NCBI GenBank assembly: GCA_018607525.1
Contig: JABBBH010000013.1
Coordinates: forward strand, 16,092-59,537
DNA from: SAR92 clade bacterium
Lineage (GTDB): Bacteria > Pseudomonadota > Gammaproteobacteria > Pseudomonadales > Porticoccaceae
Length of the DNA: 43,446 nt
Direction: 5' to 3'
Below are positions 1 to 9,276 of this stretch, in pieces. The notes under the pieces were generated by a model. The model was not told the origin of the DNA, made no database searches, and saw only the letters and a list, made by a program, of their open reading frames with translations. Both the position numbers and the translations under genes were made by a program. Numbering within the stretch: the stretch's first letter is position 1; each line of letters begins with the position of its first letter.

Positions 1-1001
1 TTGCAGTGCCATCGATGGAATCAACAGAACTGATAGCTGAAGAGCCAGTGCAAAAGCAGGATACAGCTGTTGATGATCTGCCGGTGGAAAAAGCCCTGCC
101 TGAGGCTGAAGTTGAGATCGAGGCTGATGTTGATGTTGTGGCTGAAGTTGAAGTGGATGAAAAGATTCAAGAAAGCCTGTTAGTGGTTGAGCCAGAGACA
201 GCATCACAGCTACCCAACACTGGGCTAAAAGAACTACCTGTTGATGATGTGGTAGCGGATGACTCGATGTTATTAATCGAGAACGCTGTCGAAGATAAGT
301 CGTCAGAAGCGGTGGTTGAGCAGCCATCAACTCAGCCGATTCAAGTTAAGCACACTGAGGTTAGTCAGCCTGTTCAGGTTGAGTCGGTTAATCAGCTCGA
401 GCAGTTTTTGGCGCAGTTAAGGTCACAGGATGCAAGCCAAACTATTACTAAGTTAAAGCAGCTACCGATTGATCTATGGTTTTTTGTAGCGGCTATTTTG
501 ATAGCAATTATTATCAATCGCAGTAAACGCAAGTCTGGTGAAGATTCGTCCTCTAAGTCCTCAGAAGATTCACTAGCCGAATCAGTTCTTGATGGGCCCT
601 TTGCCGAGGGTGATGCTCAAGATGATATGTTCACTGCCCCCGAAGAGCAGCCCGCAAAGGCGAAAGTTAAAGATGAGCCTCCGGCGTCAGATGAAGAGCA
701 AGAGCAAGAGCAGGAGCCTGCCGAAATAGCTATGAATTTGCCCGGGCTCGATGAATTAAAGGCGCAGTTAAGCGAAGACAGTGACCCGGCTAAGCCATTA
801 GCAAAAGACTTTGAGCCGGTTTCTTTTGAAGAAGACACTCTGGAAATTGACCCGCTCCAAATCAAGCTCGACATGGCCTCACTGTGCATAGAGATGGGTG
901 ATATTGAAAGCGCTCAATCTATTCTTGAAGAAATTATTAGTGAAGCGGATAAACAGGGCAAGGCAAAGGCCCGTGAAATACTCGATAGTATTGAAACCTA
1001 G
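1..1001 (+). CDS. fimV: FimV-like peptidoglycan-associated polar protein, C-terminal part (5' end outside window)
   Basis: The frame is open to the left edge, so this is the C-terminal part of a larger protein. About 330 residues are visible: a long acidic, low-complexity stretch, one membrane helix at roughly residues 153-172 counted from position 6 (LPIDLWFFVAAILIA, then basic NRSKRK), a second acidic Glu/Gln-rich linker, and a terminal helix pair containing DPLQIKLDMASLCIEMGD and ARSIL-like SAQSILEEI. That terminal motif and the acidic cytoplasmic tail are typical of the FimV C-terminal domain, which in Pseudomonas binds partners of type IV pilus and polar signalling machinery. Position directly upstream of truA is the conserved fimV location. 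The N-terminal LysM region cannot be seen, so the assignment rests on the tail and the context. Confidence 0.8.
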   Translation, partial: AVPSMESTELIAEEPVQKQDTAVDDLPVEKALPEAEVEIEADVDVVAEVEVDEKIQESLLVVEPETASQLPNTGLKELPVDDVVADDSMLLIENAVEDKSSEAVVEQPSTQPIQVKHTEVSQPVQVESVNQLEQFLAQLRSQDASQTITKLKQLPIDLWFFVAAILIAIIINRSKRKSGEDSSSKSSEDSLAESVLDGPFAEGDAQDDMFTAPEEQPAKAKVKDEPPASDEEQEQEQEPAEIAMNLPGLDELKAQLSEDSDPAKPLAKDFEPVSFEEDTLEIDPLQIKLDMASLCIEMGDIESAQSILEEIISEADKQGKAKAREILDSIET

Positions 1002-1049
1002 TTAATGGAAAAGCCTGTGACTGATTGGATTTATACAGAGGGTTGCAAA

Positions 1050-1889
1050 ATGCCGGAGGGTCAACAGTTGCCCTCGGGTGTCTCTAGGTATGCGGCTATT
1101 GTTCAATATCAGGGTGCAGATTTCTGTGGGTTTCAGCGTCAAAAACATAGCCCTTCTGTGCAACAAGAAATCGAAACAGCACTGAGTTATGTGGCCAATT
1201 GTCCCGTAATTATTCACTGTGCAGGCCGCACCGATAGCGCCGTTCATGCCAGTCATCAGGTAATACATTTCGATACGGCAGCTGAGCGCAGTGGTTACAG
1301 CTGGGTGCAGGGTGCTAATAGCCAGTTACCCAATAGTATCGCGTTAATTTGGGCTGATAAAATAACCCAAGATTTCCACTCCCGCTTTAGTGCAGGAGCC
1401 AGAACCTATCGTTACGTCATTGATAACAGCCTAACTAGGCCGGCGATTATGTCCGGTGCTGTCACTTGGGTTAAAAAGCCGCTAGATATTTCACTAATGC
1501 AAGAGAGCTGTGAGTATTTGTTAGGCGAACAAGATTTTTCGGCTTTTCGTGGATCAGGCTGTCAGTCAAATTCTCCCTATCGCAATGTTCATCAGGCGAA
1601 GGTTTTTCGCCGTGGTGATTTGGTGATATTTGAAATTACTGCTAATGCTTTTTTATTGCATATGGTGCGAAATATAGTAGGCTCTCTTTTAGAGGTGGGC
1701 GTAGCTCGCCAACAACCCCAATGGATTCAAGCATTATTGGCGCAGGGTGATCGATGTAAAAGTGCCGCAACGGCTGCCCCCGATGGGCTCTATTTAGTAG
1801 CGGTAGATTATCCGGCTACATTTGGGTTGCCCATGCTCGCTAAGGGTCCAGTTTTTTTACCTGCAACATTGAACAATACAGAAGAGTAA
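1050..1889 (+). CDS. truA: tRNA pseudouridine(38-40) synthase TruA
   Basis: TruA converts uridines 38-40 of the tRNA anticodon arm to pseudouridine. The catalytic aspartate is D62 in a GRTD motif, and downstream elements FHSRFSAGARTYRYVI, FSAFRGSGCQS and FLLHMVRNIVG match the family. I chose ATG 1050 (279 residues, near the usual 270) because AGAGGG at 1037-1042 lies 7 bases upstream; an in-frame ATG at 1005 has no Shine-Dalgarno and would add 15 unconserved residues. The gene lies just after fimV and 3 bases before trpF. The motif after the catalytic residue reads SAVHA instead of the usual AGVHA, a mild variation. Confidence 0.93.
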   Translation: MPEGQQLPSGVSRYAAIVQYQGADFCGFQRQKHSPSVQQEIETALSYVANCPVIIHCAGRTDSAVHASHQVIHFDTAAERSGYSWVQGANSQLPNSIALIWADKITQDFHSRFSAGARTYRYVIDNSLTRPAIMSGAVTWVKKPLDISLMQESCEYLLGEQDFSAFRGSGCQSNSPYRNVHQAKVFRRGDLVIFEITANAFLLHMVRNIVGSLLEVGVARQQPQWIQALLAQGDRCKSAATAAPDGLYLVAVDYPATFGLPMLAKGPVFLPATLNNTEE

Positions 1890-1892
1890 GCG

Positions 1893-2507
1893 ATGACAGT
1901 TCGTGTAAAAATTTGCGGCATTACCAGTTCTGAACAGGCACAGATGGCACAGCATCAGGGTGCTGACGCCCTAGGTCTAGTGATCTATGAGAAAAGCCCG
2001 CGCTACGTCAATCTTGAACAGGCGGCAAAAATACGCGCCTCGATAACGAGCGACTGCCTAGCTATTGTGCTTCTGGTTAATCCCAGTGAATTATTAGTAA
2101 AACAGGTGATTGAGCAGGTTAAACCTGATTTTATTCAGTTCCATGGCGATGAGACCCCAGAGTTTTGTCATCAGTTTAATTTCCCATTTATCCGAGCTGT
2201 GCGCATGCGCGAAGGTTTAGATATTAATACTGAAGTTGCTGCCTATAGCGCCGAGGGTGGTTTTTTGTTTGATGCTTGGAGTGATGACCTCTATGGCGGC
2301 ACAGGCCATAGTTTTGACTGGAGTCGTTTGCCGACCACTACCGATTATCAATTAATTCTTGCCGGTGGCTTAACTGCAGAAAATGTTAACCAAGCCGTGG
2401 CAATGACCAAACCCTATATGGTGGATGTTAGTGGTGGTGTTGAGTCTAGCCCTGGGATTAAAGACCCGCAAAAGGTTAAAGCATTCATTAATGAAGCAAA
2501 AAAATAA
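1893..2507 (+). CDS. trpF: phosphoribosylanthranilate isomerase
   Basis: TrpF catalyses the Amadori rearrangement of N-(5'-phosphoribosyl)anthranilate in tryptophan synthesis. The 204-residue single-domain barrel begins with VKICGIT, carrying the general-base cysteine (C8), and has the general-acid aspartate at D127 in FDAWSDD, followed by GGTGHSFDW and the phosphate-binding LAGGLTAENV and VDVSGGVESSPG segments. Start ATG 1893 lies 3 bases after the truA stop, so the two are probably cotranscribed. No other trp gene is nearby; truA-trpF-accD is the usual isolated arrangement in pseudomonads. Confidence 0.95.
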   Translation: MTVRVKICGITSSEQAQMAQHQGADALGLVIYEKSPRYVNLEQAAKIRASITSDCLAIVLLVNPSELLVKQVIEQVKPDFIQFHGDETPEFCHQFNFPFIRAVRMREGLDINTEVAAYSAEGGFLFDAWSDDLYGGTGHSFDWSRLPTTTDYQLILAGGLTAENVNQAVAMTKPYMVDVSGGVESSPGIKDPQKVKAFINEAKK

Positions 2508-2567
2508 GCTAAATATTAAAAAGTGTAATTTTTACTCGCCTTTGGCTTATCGATGAGGCTTTTCTCG

Positions 2568-2576
2568 TGATAGAAT
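2568..2576 (+). promoter_or_regulatory. possible extended -10 promoter element upstream of accD
   Basis: TGATAGAAT fits an extended -10 (TGN followed by a 5/6 match to TATAAT) in the 128-base gap between trpF and accD. No good -35 hexamer is placed 16-18 bases upstream. It could start transcription of accD-folC-dedD-cvpA-purF. Sequence-only guess. Confidence 0.3.
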
Positions 2577-2635
2577 AGGCAAAATTTCTGATAATTGATT
2601 AGCAATTATTGGCTAACTGTTTAAAAGGTAAATTG

Positions 2636-3508
2636 ATGGATTGGCTCAAACGCATTCGACCCTCGGGTCCTGCATCATCAAACAACAATAAATCGAGCGC
2701 TGTTCCTGAGGGCTTGTGGAAAAAGTGCCCCAAATGTGCGGCGCCTCTTTACCGTCCAGAGCTTGAACGCAACCAAGATGTTTGTCCCAAATGTGACCAC
2801 CATATGCGTATTGGTGCCCGTCGTCGTCTGGATCTGTTTCTCGATGAGCAGGGTAGGCAAGAAATTGGTGCTGATATTGTTGCAATCGATCGGCTGCGTT
2901 TTAAAGACGTTAAAAAATACAAAGATCGATTAACCGATGCACAGAAGAAGACCGGTGAAAAAGACGCCCTAGTGGCCATGTCTGGTTCGCTTCATTCAAT
3001 GCCTATCGTTTCCTGTGCCTTTGAATTTGCCTTTCATGGTGGCTCTATGGGTTACGCCGTGGGTGAAAAATTTACCCAGGCTGCGACGCTAGCGCTAGAG
3101 CAAAAAATTCCGTTTGTATGCTTTGCTGCAACTGGGGGTGCACGTATGCAAGAGGCGCTTATCTCGTTGATGCAAATGGCTAAAACCAGTGCGGTTTTAG
3201 AGCGTTTAAAAATTGCCGGTGTGCCCTATATCTCTGTGATGACAGACCCCGTTTATGGTGGTGTGTCTGCAAGTTTGGCTATGTTGGGTGATCTTAATGT
3301 TGCAGAGCCCGGTGCGCGAGCAGGTTTTGCGGGCCCTAATATTATCGAGCAGACTATTCGCCAAAAACTACCTAAAGGTTTCCAGAGAAGTGAATTCCTT
3401 TTGGAAAAAGGTCATATTGATATGATTATCAGTCGCCATGAAATGCGCGATCGTCTAGGCAGTATTTTATCCAAGCTAACAGGTCAGCCAGAACCTACTA
3501 ATGACTAA
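2636..3508 (+). CDS. accD: acetyl-CoA carboxylase carboxyltransferase subunit beta
   Basis: AccD is the beta subunit of the carboxyltransferase that moves carboxyl from carboxybiotin to acetyl-CoA, making malonyl-CoA for fatty-acid synthesis. It has the N-terminal four-cysteine zinc ribbon at C31, C34, C50 and C53, and the crotonase-fold core with [32 protein letters not shown] and [15 protein letters not shown]. Start ATG 2636 gives 290 residues beginning MDWLKRI, like other AccD proteins, with AAGG at 2625-2628 as ribosome binding site; a TTG further upstream is not needed. The 3' end overlaps folC by 8 bases, the usual accD-folC coupling. Confidence 0.96.
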   Translation: MDWLKRIRPSGPASSNNNKSSAVPEGLWKKCPKCAAPLYRPELERNQDVCPKCDHHMRIGARRRLDLFLDEQGRQEIGADIVAIDRLRFKDVKKYKDRLTDAQKKTGEKDALVAMSGSLHSMPIVSCAFEFAFHGGSMGYAVGEKFTQAATLALEQKIPFVCFAATGGARMQEALISLMQMAKTSAVLERLKIAGVPYISVMTDPVYGGVSASLAMLGDLNVAEPGARAGFAGPNIIEQTIRQKLPKGFQRSEFLLEKGHIDMIISRHEMRDRLGSILSKLTGQPEPTND

Positions 3509-4784
3509 CCGCTCCTTAGCGGAATGGTTAAGCCTGCTGGAAAGCAGGCATCCCAGTGAAATTGAGCTGGGTTTGGAGCGGGTCGATACAGTTTGGAAAA
3601 GGTTTCAGTCGGCTGATTCTTCAACGCCTTTTACAAGTCAGGTAATTACTGTGGCTGGCACCAATGGCAAAGGTTCTTGTATTGCCAGTATGCAAGCCGT
3701 TCTCTTAGCCCATGGTTATTCGGTGGGTAGCTTTACCTCCCCTCATTTTTTAGTCTATAACGAACGAATCTGCCTTAACGGCCAGCCCGTTGATGACGCC
3801 TGCATTGTTGCTGCATTCGAGCTTATTGAGTCCTTAAGAGACGATGTTTCACTGACTTATTTCGAATTTAATACCCTAGCGGCACTAATTATTTTTACCC
3901 AGAAATCACCGCAAATTGCCCTCCTAGAAGTGGGTTTGGGCGGGCGCTTGGATGCGGCCAATATTATCGACGCTGATGTAGCCGTATTAACCAGTGTGGA
4001 CCTCGACCATCAGCAGTGGCTGGGCAACACAAGAGCCAAAATTGCTAAGGAAAAGCTGGGTATCGCTCGCGCAGGAAAGCCGTTAATTATTGGTGAGTCT
4101 AATTACCCTGATAATTTTGCACAACTTGTTGCAAGTACAAAAGCGAATGCTTTGTGGATTGGCCAAGATTTTGATTATAGAGCGCAAAATCAGCAGTTTG
4201 CTGTGAATCTTTGCGCGGCAGAGAATCAGCCAATATCGGTGGATATGCTCGCCAATCAAGGTCTCCTGGCGATTAATAAAACCATCGCCCTGCAGGCGCT
4301 TACCAGTCTGGGTTGCTTGTTAGACAGTGAAACCTGTCAGAGTGCATTGCAAAATATCCCCATTTTAGGGCGGCAACAACAGATGGAATACCAGTCAATT
4401 CCAATGATTTTGGATGTTGCACATAATCCTGCAGCCGCCTTAAAACTGGCCGAAAATCTGAAGGATAGACCGGGAAAAACCATTGCCGTCGCTTCTGTTT
4501 TAGATGATAAAGACTGGCAGTCAATGGTTGCAAATTTACATCCACAGATCGATTATTGGTTTATTGCTGAATTAGCAGGTATTTCTCGTGCTGCAAAAGG
4601 ACAATCCTTGTTAAAACTGTTATACAATGCCGGTGGTCAAGGCATGCTTTGTGAATCCGTTGATTCGGCGTTTAGGTCGGCACTTTCAAAAGCCGATGAA
4701 ACTGACACTATCTTAGTGTTTGGTTCCTTTCATACGGTAGCAAAAGTATTAGAATTTATTTCAATGGAGGTTGAAAGTGAGTGA
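3501..4784 (+). CDS. folC: bifunctional folylpolyglutamate synthase/dihydrofolate synthase
   Basis: FolC is a Mur-ligase-type ATP enzyme that joins glutamate to dihydropteroate and extends folate polyglutamate chains. The P-loop GTNGKGS is at residues 53-59; later signatures are [37 protein letters not shown] and the C-terminal-domain start LDVAHNP. At 427 residues it is full length. The start overlaps accD by 8 bases, and its own end overlaps the SPOR gene by 8 bases, so translation of the three is likely coupled. Confidence 0.95.
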   Translation: MTNRSLAEWLSLLESRHPSEIELGLERVDTVWKRFQSADSSTPFTSQVITVAGTNGKGSCIASMQAVLLAHGYSVGSFTSPHFLVYNERICLNGQPVDDACIVAAFELIESLRDDVSLTYFEFNTLAALIIFTQKSPQIALLEVGLGGRLDAANIIDADVAVLTSVDLDHQQWLGNTRAKIAKEKLGIARAGKPLIIGESNYPDNFAQLVASTKANALWIGQDFDYRAQNQQFAVNLCAAENQPISVDMLANQGLLAINKTIALQALTSLGCLLDSETCQSALQNIPILGRQQQMEYQSIPMILDVAHNPAAALKLAENLKDRPGKTIAVASVLDDKDWQSMVANLHPQIDYWFIAELAGISRAAKGQSLLKLLYNAGGQGMLCESVDSAFRSALSKADETDTILVFGSFHTVAKVLEFISMEVESE

Positions 4785-5301
4785 TGGGCTAAAGCAGCGA
4801 ATTGTCGGCGCAATTGTGCTCGGTGCAATAGGCGTTATCTTGCTGCCATTGTTACTCGACTTCACTGACCCCCACAAAATTGATCGCAGTAGTTTAATCC
4901 CTCCTGCGCCATCCATTGATGCCGTTAAAATTGTCACGGCTAAGCGTCCTGCTGAGGTAAAAGATAGCTCAGAGGTCGATAAAGTCTTTGATGTAAGTCG
5001 GTTGCAGCCGGTGAAAGAAACAGATACCCAGTATCATGGTTTGGATAAGTCTGGGTTTCCTCAGCGCTGGTATCTTCAGGTGGGTAGCTATGAAGACCAA
5101 GGCTCAGCTAAACAACTCAAGCAAACATTACTTGCCAAACAATACAAAACTTTTTTAAAAACGGTGAAGATCCAAAAGAGTGTTTTTCATCGTGTGTACA
5201 TTGGACCTAAAATTGATCGGCAAAGCGCTGTTTCCGATAAAGTTGAGATCGATAAATTATTGGCAACAGACTCGATTGTTTTAAAATACATGTCCCAATA
5301 G
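4777..5301 (+). CDS. dedD: DedD-like SPOR-domain membrane protein
   Basis: A single-pass inner-membrane protein with a C-terminal SPOR domain; such proteins bind septal peptidoglycan lacking stem peptides and accumulate at division sites. Residues about 9-27 form the membrane helix (VGAIVLGAIGVILLPLLL), followed by a Pro- and charge-rich linker and the SPOR domain from about residue 98 (RWYLQVGSYEDQGSAKQL ... HRVYIGP). The chosen start is GTG 4777, 6 bases after GGAGG at 4766-4770; the TTG at 4771 would abut that Shine-Dalgarno. It overlaps folC by 8 bases. The position between folC and cvpA is the standard DedD site. Confidence 0.88.
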   Translation: MSDGLKQRIVGAIVLGAIGVILLPLLLDFTDPHKIDRSSLIPPAPSIDAVKIVTAKRPAEVKDSSEVDKVFDVSRLQPVKETDTQYHGLDKSGFPQRWYLQVGSYEDQGSAKQLKQTLLAKQYKTFLKTVKIQKSVFHRVYIGPKIDRQSAVSDKVEIDKLLATDSIVLKYMSQ

Positions 5302-5311
5302 GTAGTTGGTT

Positions 5312-5812
5312 ATGGATATTGCAGTTGCAGACACAGGCATTGCCGTGATTGTTGCCATTTCTGGCCTCATAAGCCTGGTACGGGGGTTTGTTAAAGAAGC
5401 CATGTCGCTAGTCATTTGGGTAGCCGCATTTGTGGTAGCAATGACCTTTAGCGAAGCGGCCTCTGTCCTGTTAGTTAACCTGATTGAATTAGCCTCATTA
5501 AGACAGCTGGCTGCCTGGGGTGGACTGTTTGTTGCAACCCTATTGTTAGGCGCTGTACTGAATTTTTTACTAGGAAAACTGGTGTCTTCTACCGGACTCG
5601 GCGGAACGGATAGAACCCTAGGCTTAGTATTTGGTGTATTTAGAGGACTAATCGTTGTTTTAGCGCTAGTCATTGCATTACCAAAAGCTATTCCAGTGGA
5701 GCAGGATCCCTGGTGGCAAGAATCGTCGCTTATACCCGTATTTCAAAGTTTTGAAGGCTGGGGTAGAGAAGCGGCAAATGATATTAAAAATTTACTAACT
5801 GGTTGGATGTAA
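5312..5812 (+). CDS. cvpA: CvpA family membrane protein
   Basis: CvpA is a small multi-span inner-membrane protein, needed in E. coli for colicin V production and linked to envelope homeostasis and bile/stress tolerance in other bacteria; its molecular activity is uncertain. About four hydrophobic helices are visible in 166 residues, with the family-typical ISLVRGFVKEAMSLVIWVAAF near the N terminus and LVFGVFRGLIVVLAL in the second half. ATG 5312 is preferred over TTG 5306. It sits 10 bases after the SPOR gene and 3 bases before purF, the conserved cvpA-purF pair. Confidence 0.92.
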   Translation: MDIAVADTGIAVIVAISGLISLVRGFVKEAMSLVIWVAAFVVAMTFSEAASVLLVNLIELASLRQLAAWGGLFVATLLLGAVLNFLLGKLVSSTGLGGTDRTLGLVFGVFRGLIVVLALVIALPKAIPVEQDPWWQESSLIPVFQSFEGWGREAANDIKNLLTGWM

Positions 5813-5815
5813 ATC

Positions 5816-7354
5816 ATGTGTGGTGTTGTAGGTATAGCAGGATCTTCAGACGTAAACTTAGAGCTTTATGATGCACTAACCATATTGCAGCATAGAGGAC
5901 AGGATGCGGCTGGCATGGTCACTGACAGCAATGGTGAATTGCACCAATGCAAAGGTGAAGGGCTTGTGCGAGACGTTTTTCGTCGCAGTCATATGCTGCG
6001 TCTTGAAGGGCGTTTTGGCGTGGGACATTGCCGATATCCCACTGCAGGCAGTTCTGGCCCAGCAATGGCTCAGCCGCTATATGTGAATTCTCCCTATGGA
6101 ATTTGCATTGCGCACAATGGTAACCTGACTAATGCCGATGAGTTGCGAGAGCACATTTTCCGCACCGATCTTCGGCATCTGAATACAGATTCTGATTCTG
6201 AAGTATTGCTAAATGTTTTTGCTCACGAATTACAGGTAAGAGGTAAATTAGAACCCACTAGCGAAGATATTTTTGCCTCAGTTTCCGGGGTTCACAAACG
6301 CTGTCGTGGCGCCTATGGCGTGGTAGGTCTTATTGCCAATTATGGTATGTTTGCATTTCGTGATCCGAACGGTATACGTCCGCTATGCTTTGGTGTTCGT
6401 CACACTGATCAGGGCGATGAATATGCCGTGGTCTCTGAATCTGTGGTTCTTGATAGTCTTGGCTTTGATTTGATCCGCGACCTTGAGCCCGGCGAAGCAT
6501 TATTTGTCGACATCAAAGGCAACTTACATCTAAAACAATGTGCAGAAAATCCACAGTTATCGCCCTGTATATTTGAGCATGTTTATTTCGCTAGACCAGA
6601 CTCAATTATGGATAATATTTCAGTCTACAAGTGTCGACTGCGAATGGGTGAAAAGCTAGCAGACAAGATACTGCGAGAAAAGCCCGATCATGATATCGAT
6701 GTGGTGATCCCGATACCGGATACCAGTCGCGTTTCCTCTCAGGCACTTGCCGAACGTTTGGGTGTTAAGATTCGCGAAGGCTTTATGAAAAATCGTTATA
6801 TTGGTCGAACCTTTATTATGCCTGGTCAGAAAGAACGCAAGAAGTCTGTGCGTCAAAAACTCAATGCCGTCAAGCTTGAGTTTGCGGGTAAAAATGTTCT
6901 TTTAGTGGATGATTCTATTGTGCGTGGCACCACGTCCAAAGAGATTATTCAAATGGCCAGAGAAGCTGGCGCCAAAAAAGTGTTTATGGTTTCCGCTGCC
7001 CCCGGTGTTCGTTATCCTAATGTATATGGTATCGATATGCCCACCACTGATGAATTGATTGCCCATGGTCGAACAGATGATGAGGTAGGCGATATCATTG
7101 GTGCTGACTGGATTATTTATCAAGACCTTGATGATCTTATTGCATCAGGAACTGAGGGTAATCCTGAGGTTAAGCGTTTTGATTGTTCAGTATTTGATGG
7201 CGACTATGTTACCGGTGATGTGGATGAGTCCTATTTGAATCATATTCACGCCATGCGTAATGACGATGCTAAGCATGAAAATAAAGTGAATAAAGACAAT
7301 AAAGACAATAAAAAAGAATCAGTTATTGGCATTCACAACAATAGTGTCAGTTGA
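5816..7354 (+). CDS. purF: amidophosphoribosyltransferase
   Basis: PurF makes 5-phosphoribosylamine from PRPP and glutamine, the first committed step of purine synthesis. The protein begins MCGVVGIAG, so Cys2 becomes the N-terminal nucleophile of the Ntn glutaminase domain without a propeptide. The phosphoribosyltransferase domain carries the PRPP motif [13 protein letters not shown] at about residues 361-373. The core is normal, but the last ~30 residues (DNA about 7262-7351) form a Lys/Asn-rich tail with repeated KDNKDNK that looks unstructured and is not part of the catalytic fold. It follows cvpA closely. Confidence 0.96.
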   Translation: MCGVVGIAGSSDVNLELYDALTILQHRGQDAAGMVTDSNGELHQCKGEGLVRDVFRRSHMLRLEGRFGVGHCRYPTAGSSGPAMAQPLYVNSPYGICIAHNGNLTNADELREHIFRTDLRHLNTDSDSEVLLNVFAHELQVRGKLEPTSEDIFASVSGVHKRCRGAYGVVGLIANYGMFAFRDPNGIRPLCFGVRHTDQGDEYAVVSESVVLDSLGFDLIRDLEPGEALFVDIKGNLHLKQCAENPQLSPCIFEHVYFARPDSIMDNISVYKCRLRMGEKLADKILREKPDHDIDVVIPIPDTSRVSSQALAERLGVKIREGFMKNRYIGRTFIMPGQKERKKSVRQKLNAVKLEFAGKNVLLVDDSIVRGTTSKEIIQMAREAGAKKVFMVSAAPGVRYPNVYGIDMPTTDELIAHGRTDDEVGDIIGADWIIYQDLDDLIASGTEGNPEVKRFDCSVFDGDYVTGDVDESYLNHIHAMRNDDAKHENKVNKDNKDNKKESVIGIHNNSVS

Positions 7355-7379
7355 TTTTATAATTAGGGACAATGGCTAA

Positions 7380-8564
7380 ATGAAAAATAAAGATAAGCTA
7401 TTTCATCAGGATACTAACGCCATACGGGGTGGGTACGAGCCTACCCATGAGAATGAGCACTCAGAGGCTCTTTTTCTGACATCGAGTTATGTGTTTGAAA
7501 GTGCTGAGATGGCAGCGAAAAGCTTTAGTAATGAAATAGAAGCAAATGTCTACTCTCGCTATACCAATCCCACGGTAAGAAGCTTTGAGCAACGTCTTGC
7601 GCTGATGGAGGAAGCAGAGCAGGCAGTGGCTACCTCATCGGGTATGGCGGCTAGCTTGGCGGTTATTATGGCATTGCTAGAAGCAGGGGATCATATTTTA
7701 TGTTCACGTGATGTATTTGGCAGTACGCGAATTTTGATGGATAAATACATCACCAAATTTGGCGTTGAAGTAACCTATGTGCCGCTGACGGATCTTGCCG
7801 CATGGCAGTCCGCGGTTCAGCCTAATACTAAGATGTTCTTCTGTGAAACACCTTCTAACCCACTGTCTGAAATTGCAGATCTTGAGGCCTTAAGCCAGCT
7901 ATCTAAGCAGGCTCAGGCGCTGTTGGTAGTGGATAACTGTTTCTGCACTCCGGTATTACAAAAGCCGCTTCAATGGGGTGCCGATATTGTGGTTCACTCA
8001 GCGACCAAATACATTGATGGGCAGGGCAGAGCGCTAGGTGGAGCTGTTCTTGGTAGTGCGCAACTAATGGATCAGGTACAGGGTTTCTTGCGAGCTGCCG
8101 GTCCTACTATGAGCCCGTTTAATGCCTGGATATTCCTCAAAGGGCTAGAAACCCTCAGTCTCAGAATGAAGGCGCATTCGGCCAGTGCCAATGCCTTGGC
8201 TGTATGGCTGTCACAGCATCCAAAAGTTAGTAAGGTGTTTTTTGCCGGATTACCTGATCATCCGGGCCATAGTTTGGCAAAAAAACAACAAACGGATTTT
8301 GGTGCAGTGGTTTCCTTCGTGGTTGAAGGAGGGCGTGAAGCCGCATGGAAGGTCATTGATGCTACCCAGATGCTGTCGCTGACGGCAAATTTGGGCGATG
8401 CTAAAACCACGATTGTGCATCCTGCAACCACTACCCATGGACGGCTCAGTGATGAATCACTTGCTGATGCAGGAATCGAACAGGGTTTAATTCGAATTGC
8501 TGTTGGCCTAGAAGATTTGGGTGATATTCAAGATGATCTCGAACTGGGTCTCAGTCAGCTGTAA
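7380..8564 (+). CDS. metZ: O-succinylhomoserine sulfhydrylase
   Basis: A PLP-dependent Cys/Met-metabolism enzyme (394 residues) that in pseudomonads condenses O-succinylhomoserine with sulfide to give homocysteine directly. Family signatures are YSRYTNPTVRSFEQRL, SSGMAASLAVIMALLEAGDHI, ETPSNPL and the PLP lysine K210 in SATKYIDGQGR. AGGGA at 7365-7369 lies 10 bases before ATG 7380. Placement just after purF is the typical metZ position, which favours MetZ over cystathionine gamma-synthase or MetY; the sequence alone does not fully exclude those substrates. Confidence 0.9.
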   Translation: MKNKDKLFHQDTNAIRGGYEPTHENEHSEALFLTSSYVFESAEMAAKSFSNEIEANVYSRYTNPTVRSFEQRLALMEEAEQAVATSSGMAASLAVIMALLEAGDHILCSRDVFGSTRILMDKYITKFGVEVTYVPLTDLAAWQSAVQPNTKMFFCETPSNPLSEIADLEALSQLSKQAQALLVVDNCFCTPVLQKPLQWGADIVVHSATKYIDGQGRALGGAVLGSAQLMDQVQGFLRAAGPTMSPFNAWIFLKGLETLSLRMKAHSASANALAVWLSQHPKVSKVFFAGLPDHPGHSLAKKQQTDFGAVVSFVVEGGREAAWKVIDATQMLSLTANLGDAKTTIVHPATTTHGRLSDESLADAGIEQGLIRIAVGLEDLGDIQDDLELGLSQL

Positions 8565-8624
8565 ACATGATCTGTATGCATTGCTCAGTAGTAGACAAAA
8601 CTCATGTTTTCTGAAAAATGACTG

Positions 8625-9260
8625 ATGTTTCAAACCAACTCTTATAAAAACGCCCTGATTTCAGCCGATGATGCCTTACCTGGTCGAGATCAGGCGATTC
8701 CAATTGTTCATAACCATTATGTCTCCGGGCAGTCTATTCAGTCGCCATTTGCTGATAATTTACAGCAGGCGGTATTTGCAATGGGCTGTTTTTGGGGCGC
8801 TGAGCGCCGCTTTTGGCAACAGGAAGGGGTGGTTTCAAGCGCCGTTGGCTATGCTGGTGGTTTTACCCCAAACCCCACCTATGACGAAGTCTGTTCTGGT
8901 CTTACAGGGCATACCGAAGTGGTATTGGTGGTTTATGATTCCGAGGTAATTAGTTTCCAAGCATTATTGAAAGTCTTTTGGGAATCTCATGATCCTACTC
9001 AGGGGATGCGTCAGGGCAATGATAGAGGAACCCAATACAGGTCTGCCATTTACTGCACTGATCAAAATCAGTTAGACCAGGCTCTGGCATCCGCCGAATC
9101 GGTGCAAAACCTGCTTCAAGAGAGAGGCTATGGTGAAATTACCAGTGAAATTTGTCAGGCGCCAAGCTTTTACTATGCAGAGGACTACCATCAACAGTAT
9201 CTCGCCAAAAACCCCAATGGTTACTGCGGCCTAAGGGGCACAGGTATTTGTCTCACCTAG
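8625..9260 (+). CDS. msrA: peptide-methionine (S)-S-oxide reductase MsrA
   Basis: MsrA reduces S-methionine sulfoxide in oxidised proteins. The catalytic cysteine is C55 in [12 protein letters not shown], followed by [22 protein letters not shown] and the [26 protein letters not shown] core. The C terminus [13 protein letters not shown] carries two resolving cysteines, as in the E. coli-type three-cysteine enzyme. At 211 residues it is the long MsrA form. It is the last + strand gene of this block, separated by only 16 bases from the convergent peptide-transport genes, with no clear terminator between them. Confidence 0.95.
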   Translation: MFQTNSYKNALISADDALPGRDQAIPIVHNHYVSGQSIQSPFADNLQQAVFAMGCFWGAERRFWQQEGVVSSAVGYAGGFTPNPTYDEVCSGLTGHTEVVLVVYDSEVISFQALLKVFWESHDPTQGMRQGNDRGTQYRSAIYCTDQNQLDQALASAESVQNLLQERGYGEITSEICQAPSFYYAEDYHQQYLAKNPNGYCGLRGTGICLT

Positions 9261-9276
9261 GCTAGGCCATTTTAGT

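Noticed and set aside
5281-5673. Antisense frame of 130 codons over cvpA
   Set aside because: It lies fully opposite a well-supported membrane-protein gene, has a Thr/Ser/Asn-rich composition and no recognisable domain.
7372-7383. Tiny upstream frame Met-Ala-Lys-stop overlapping the metZ start as ATGA
   Set aside because: The AGGGA site is only 2 bases from this ATG but 10 from the metZ ATG, so it serves metZ; a three-codon frame is easily chance.
9261-9276. Bidirectional terminator between msrA and the ABC transporter genes
   Set aside because: The 16-base gap has no stem long enough and no T run.
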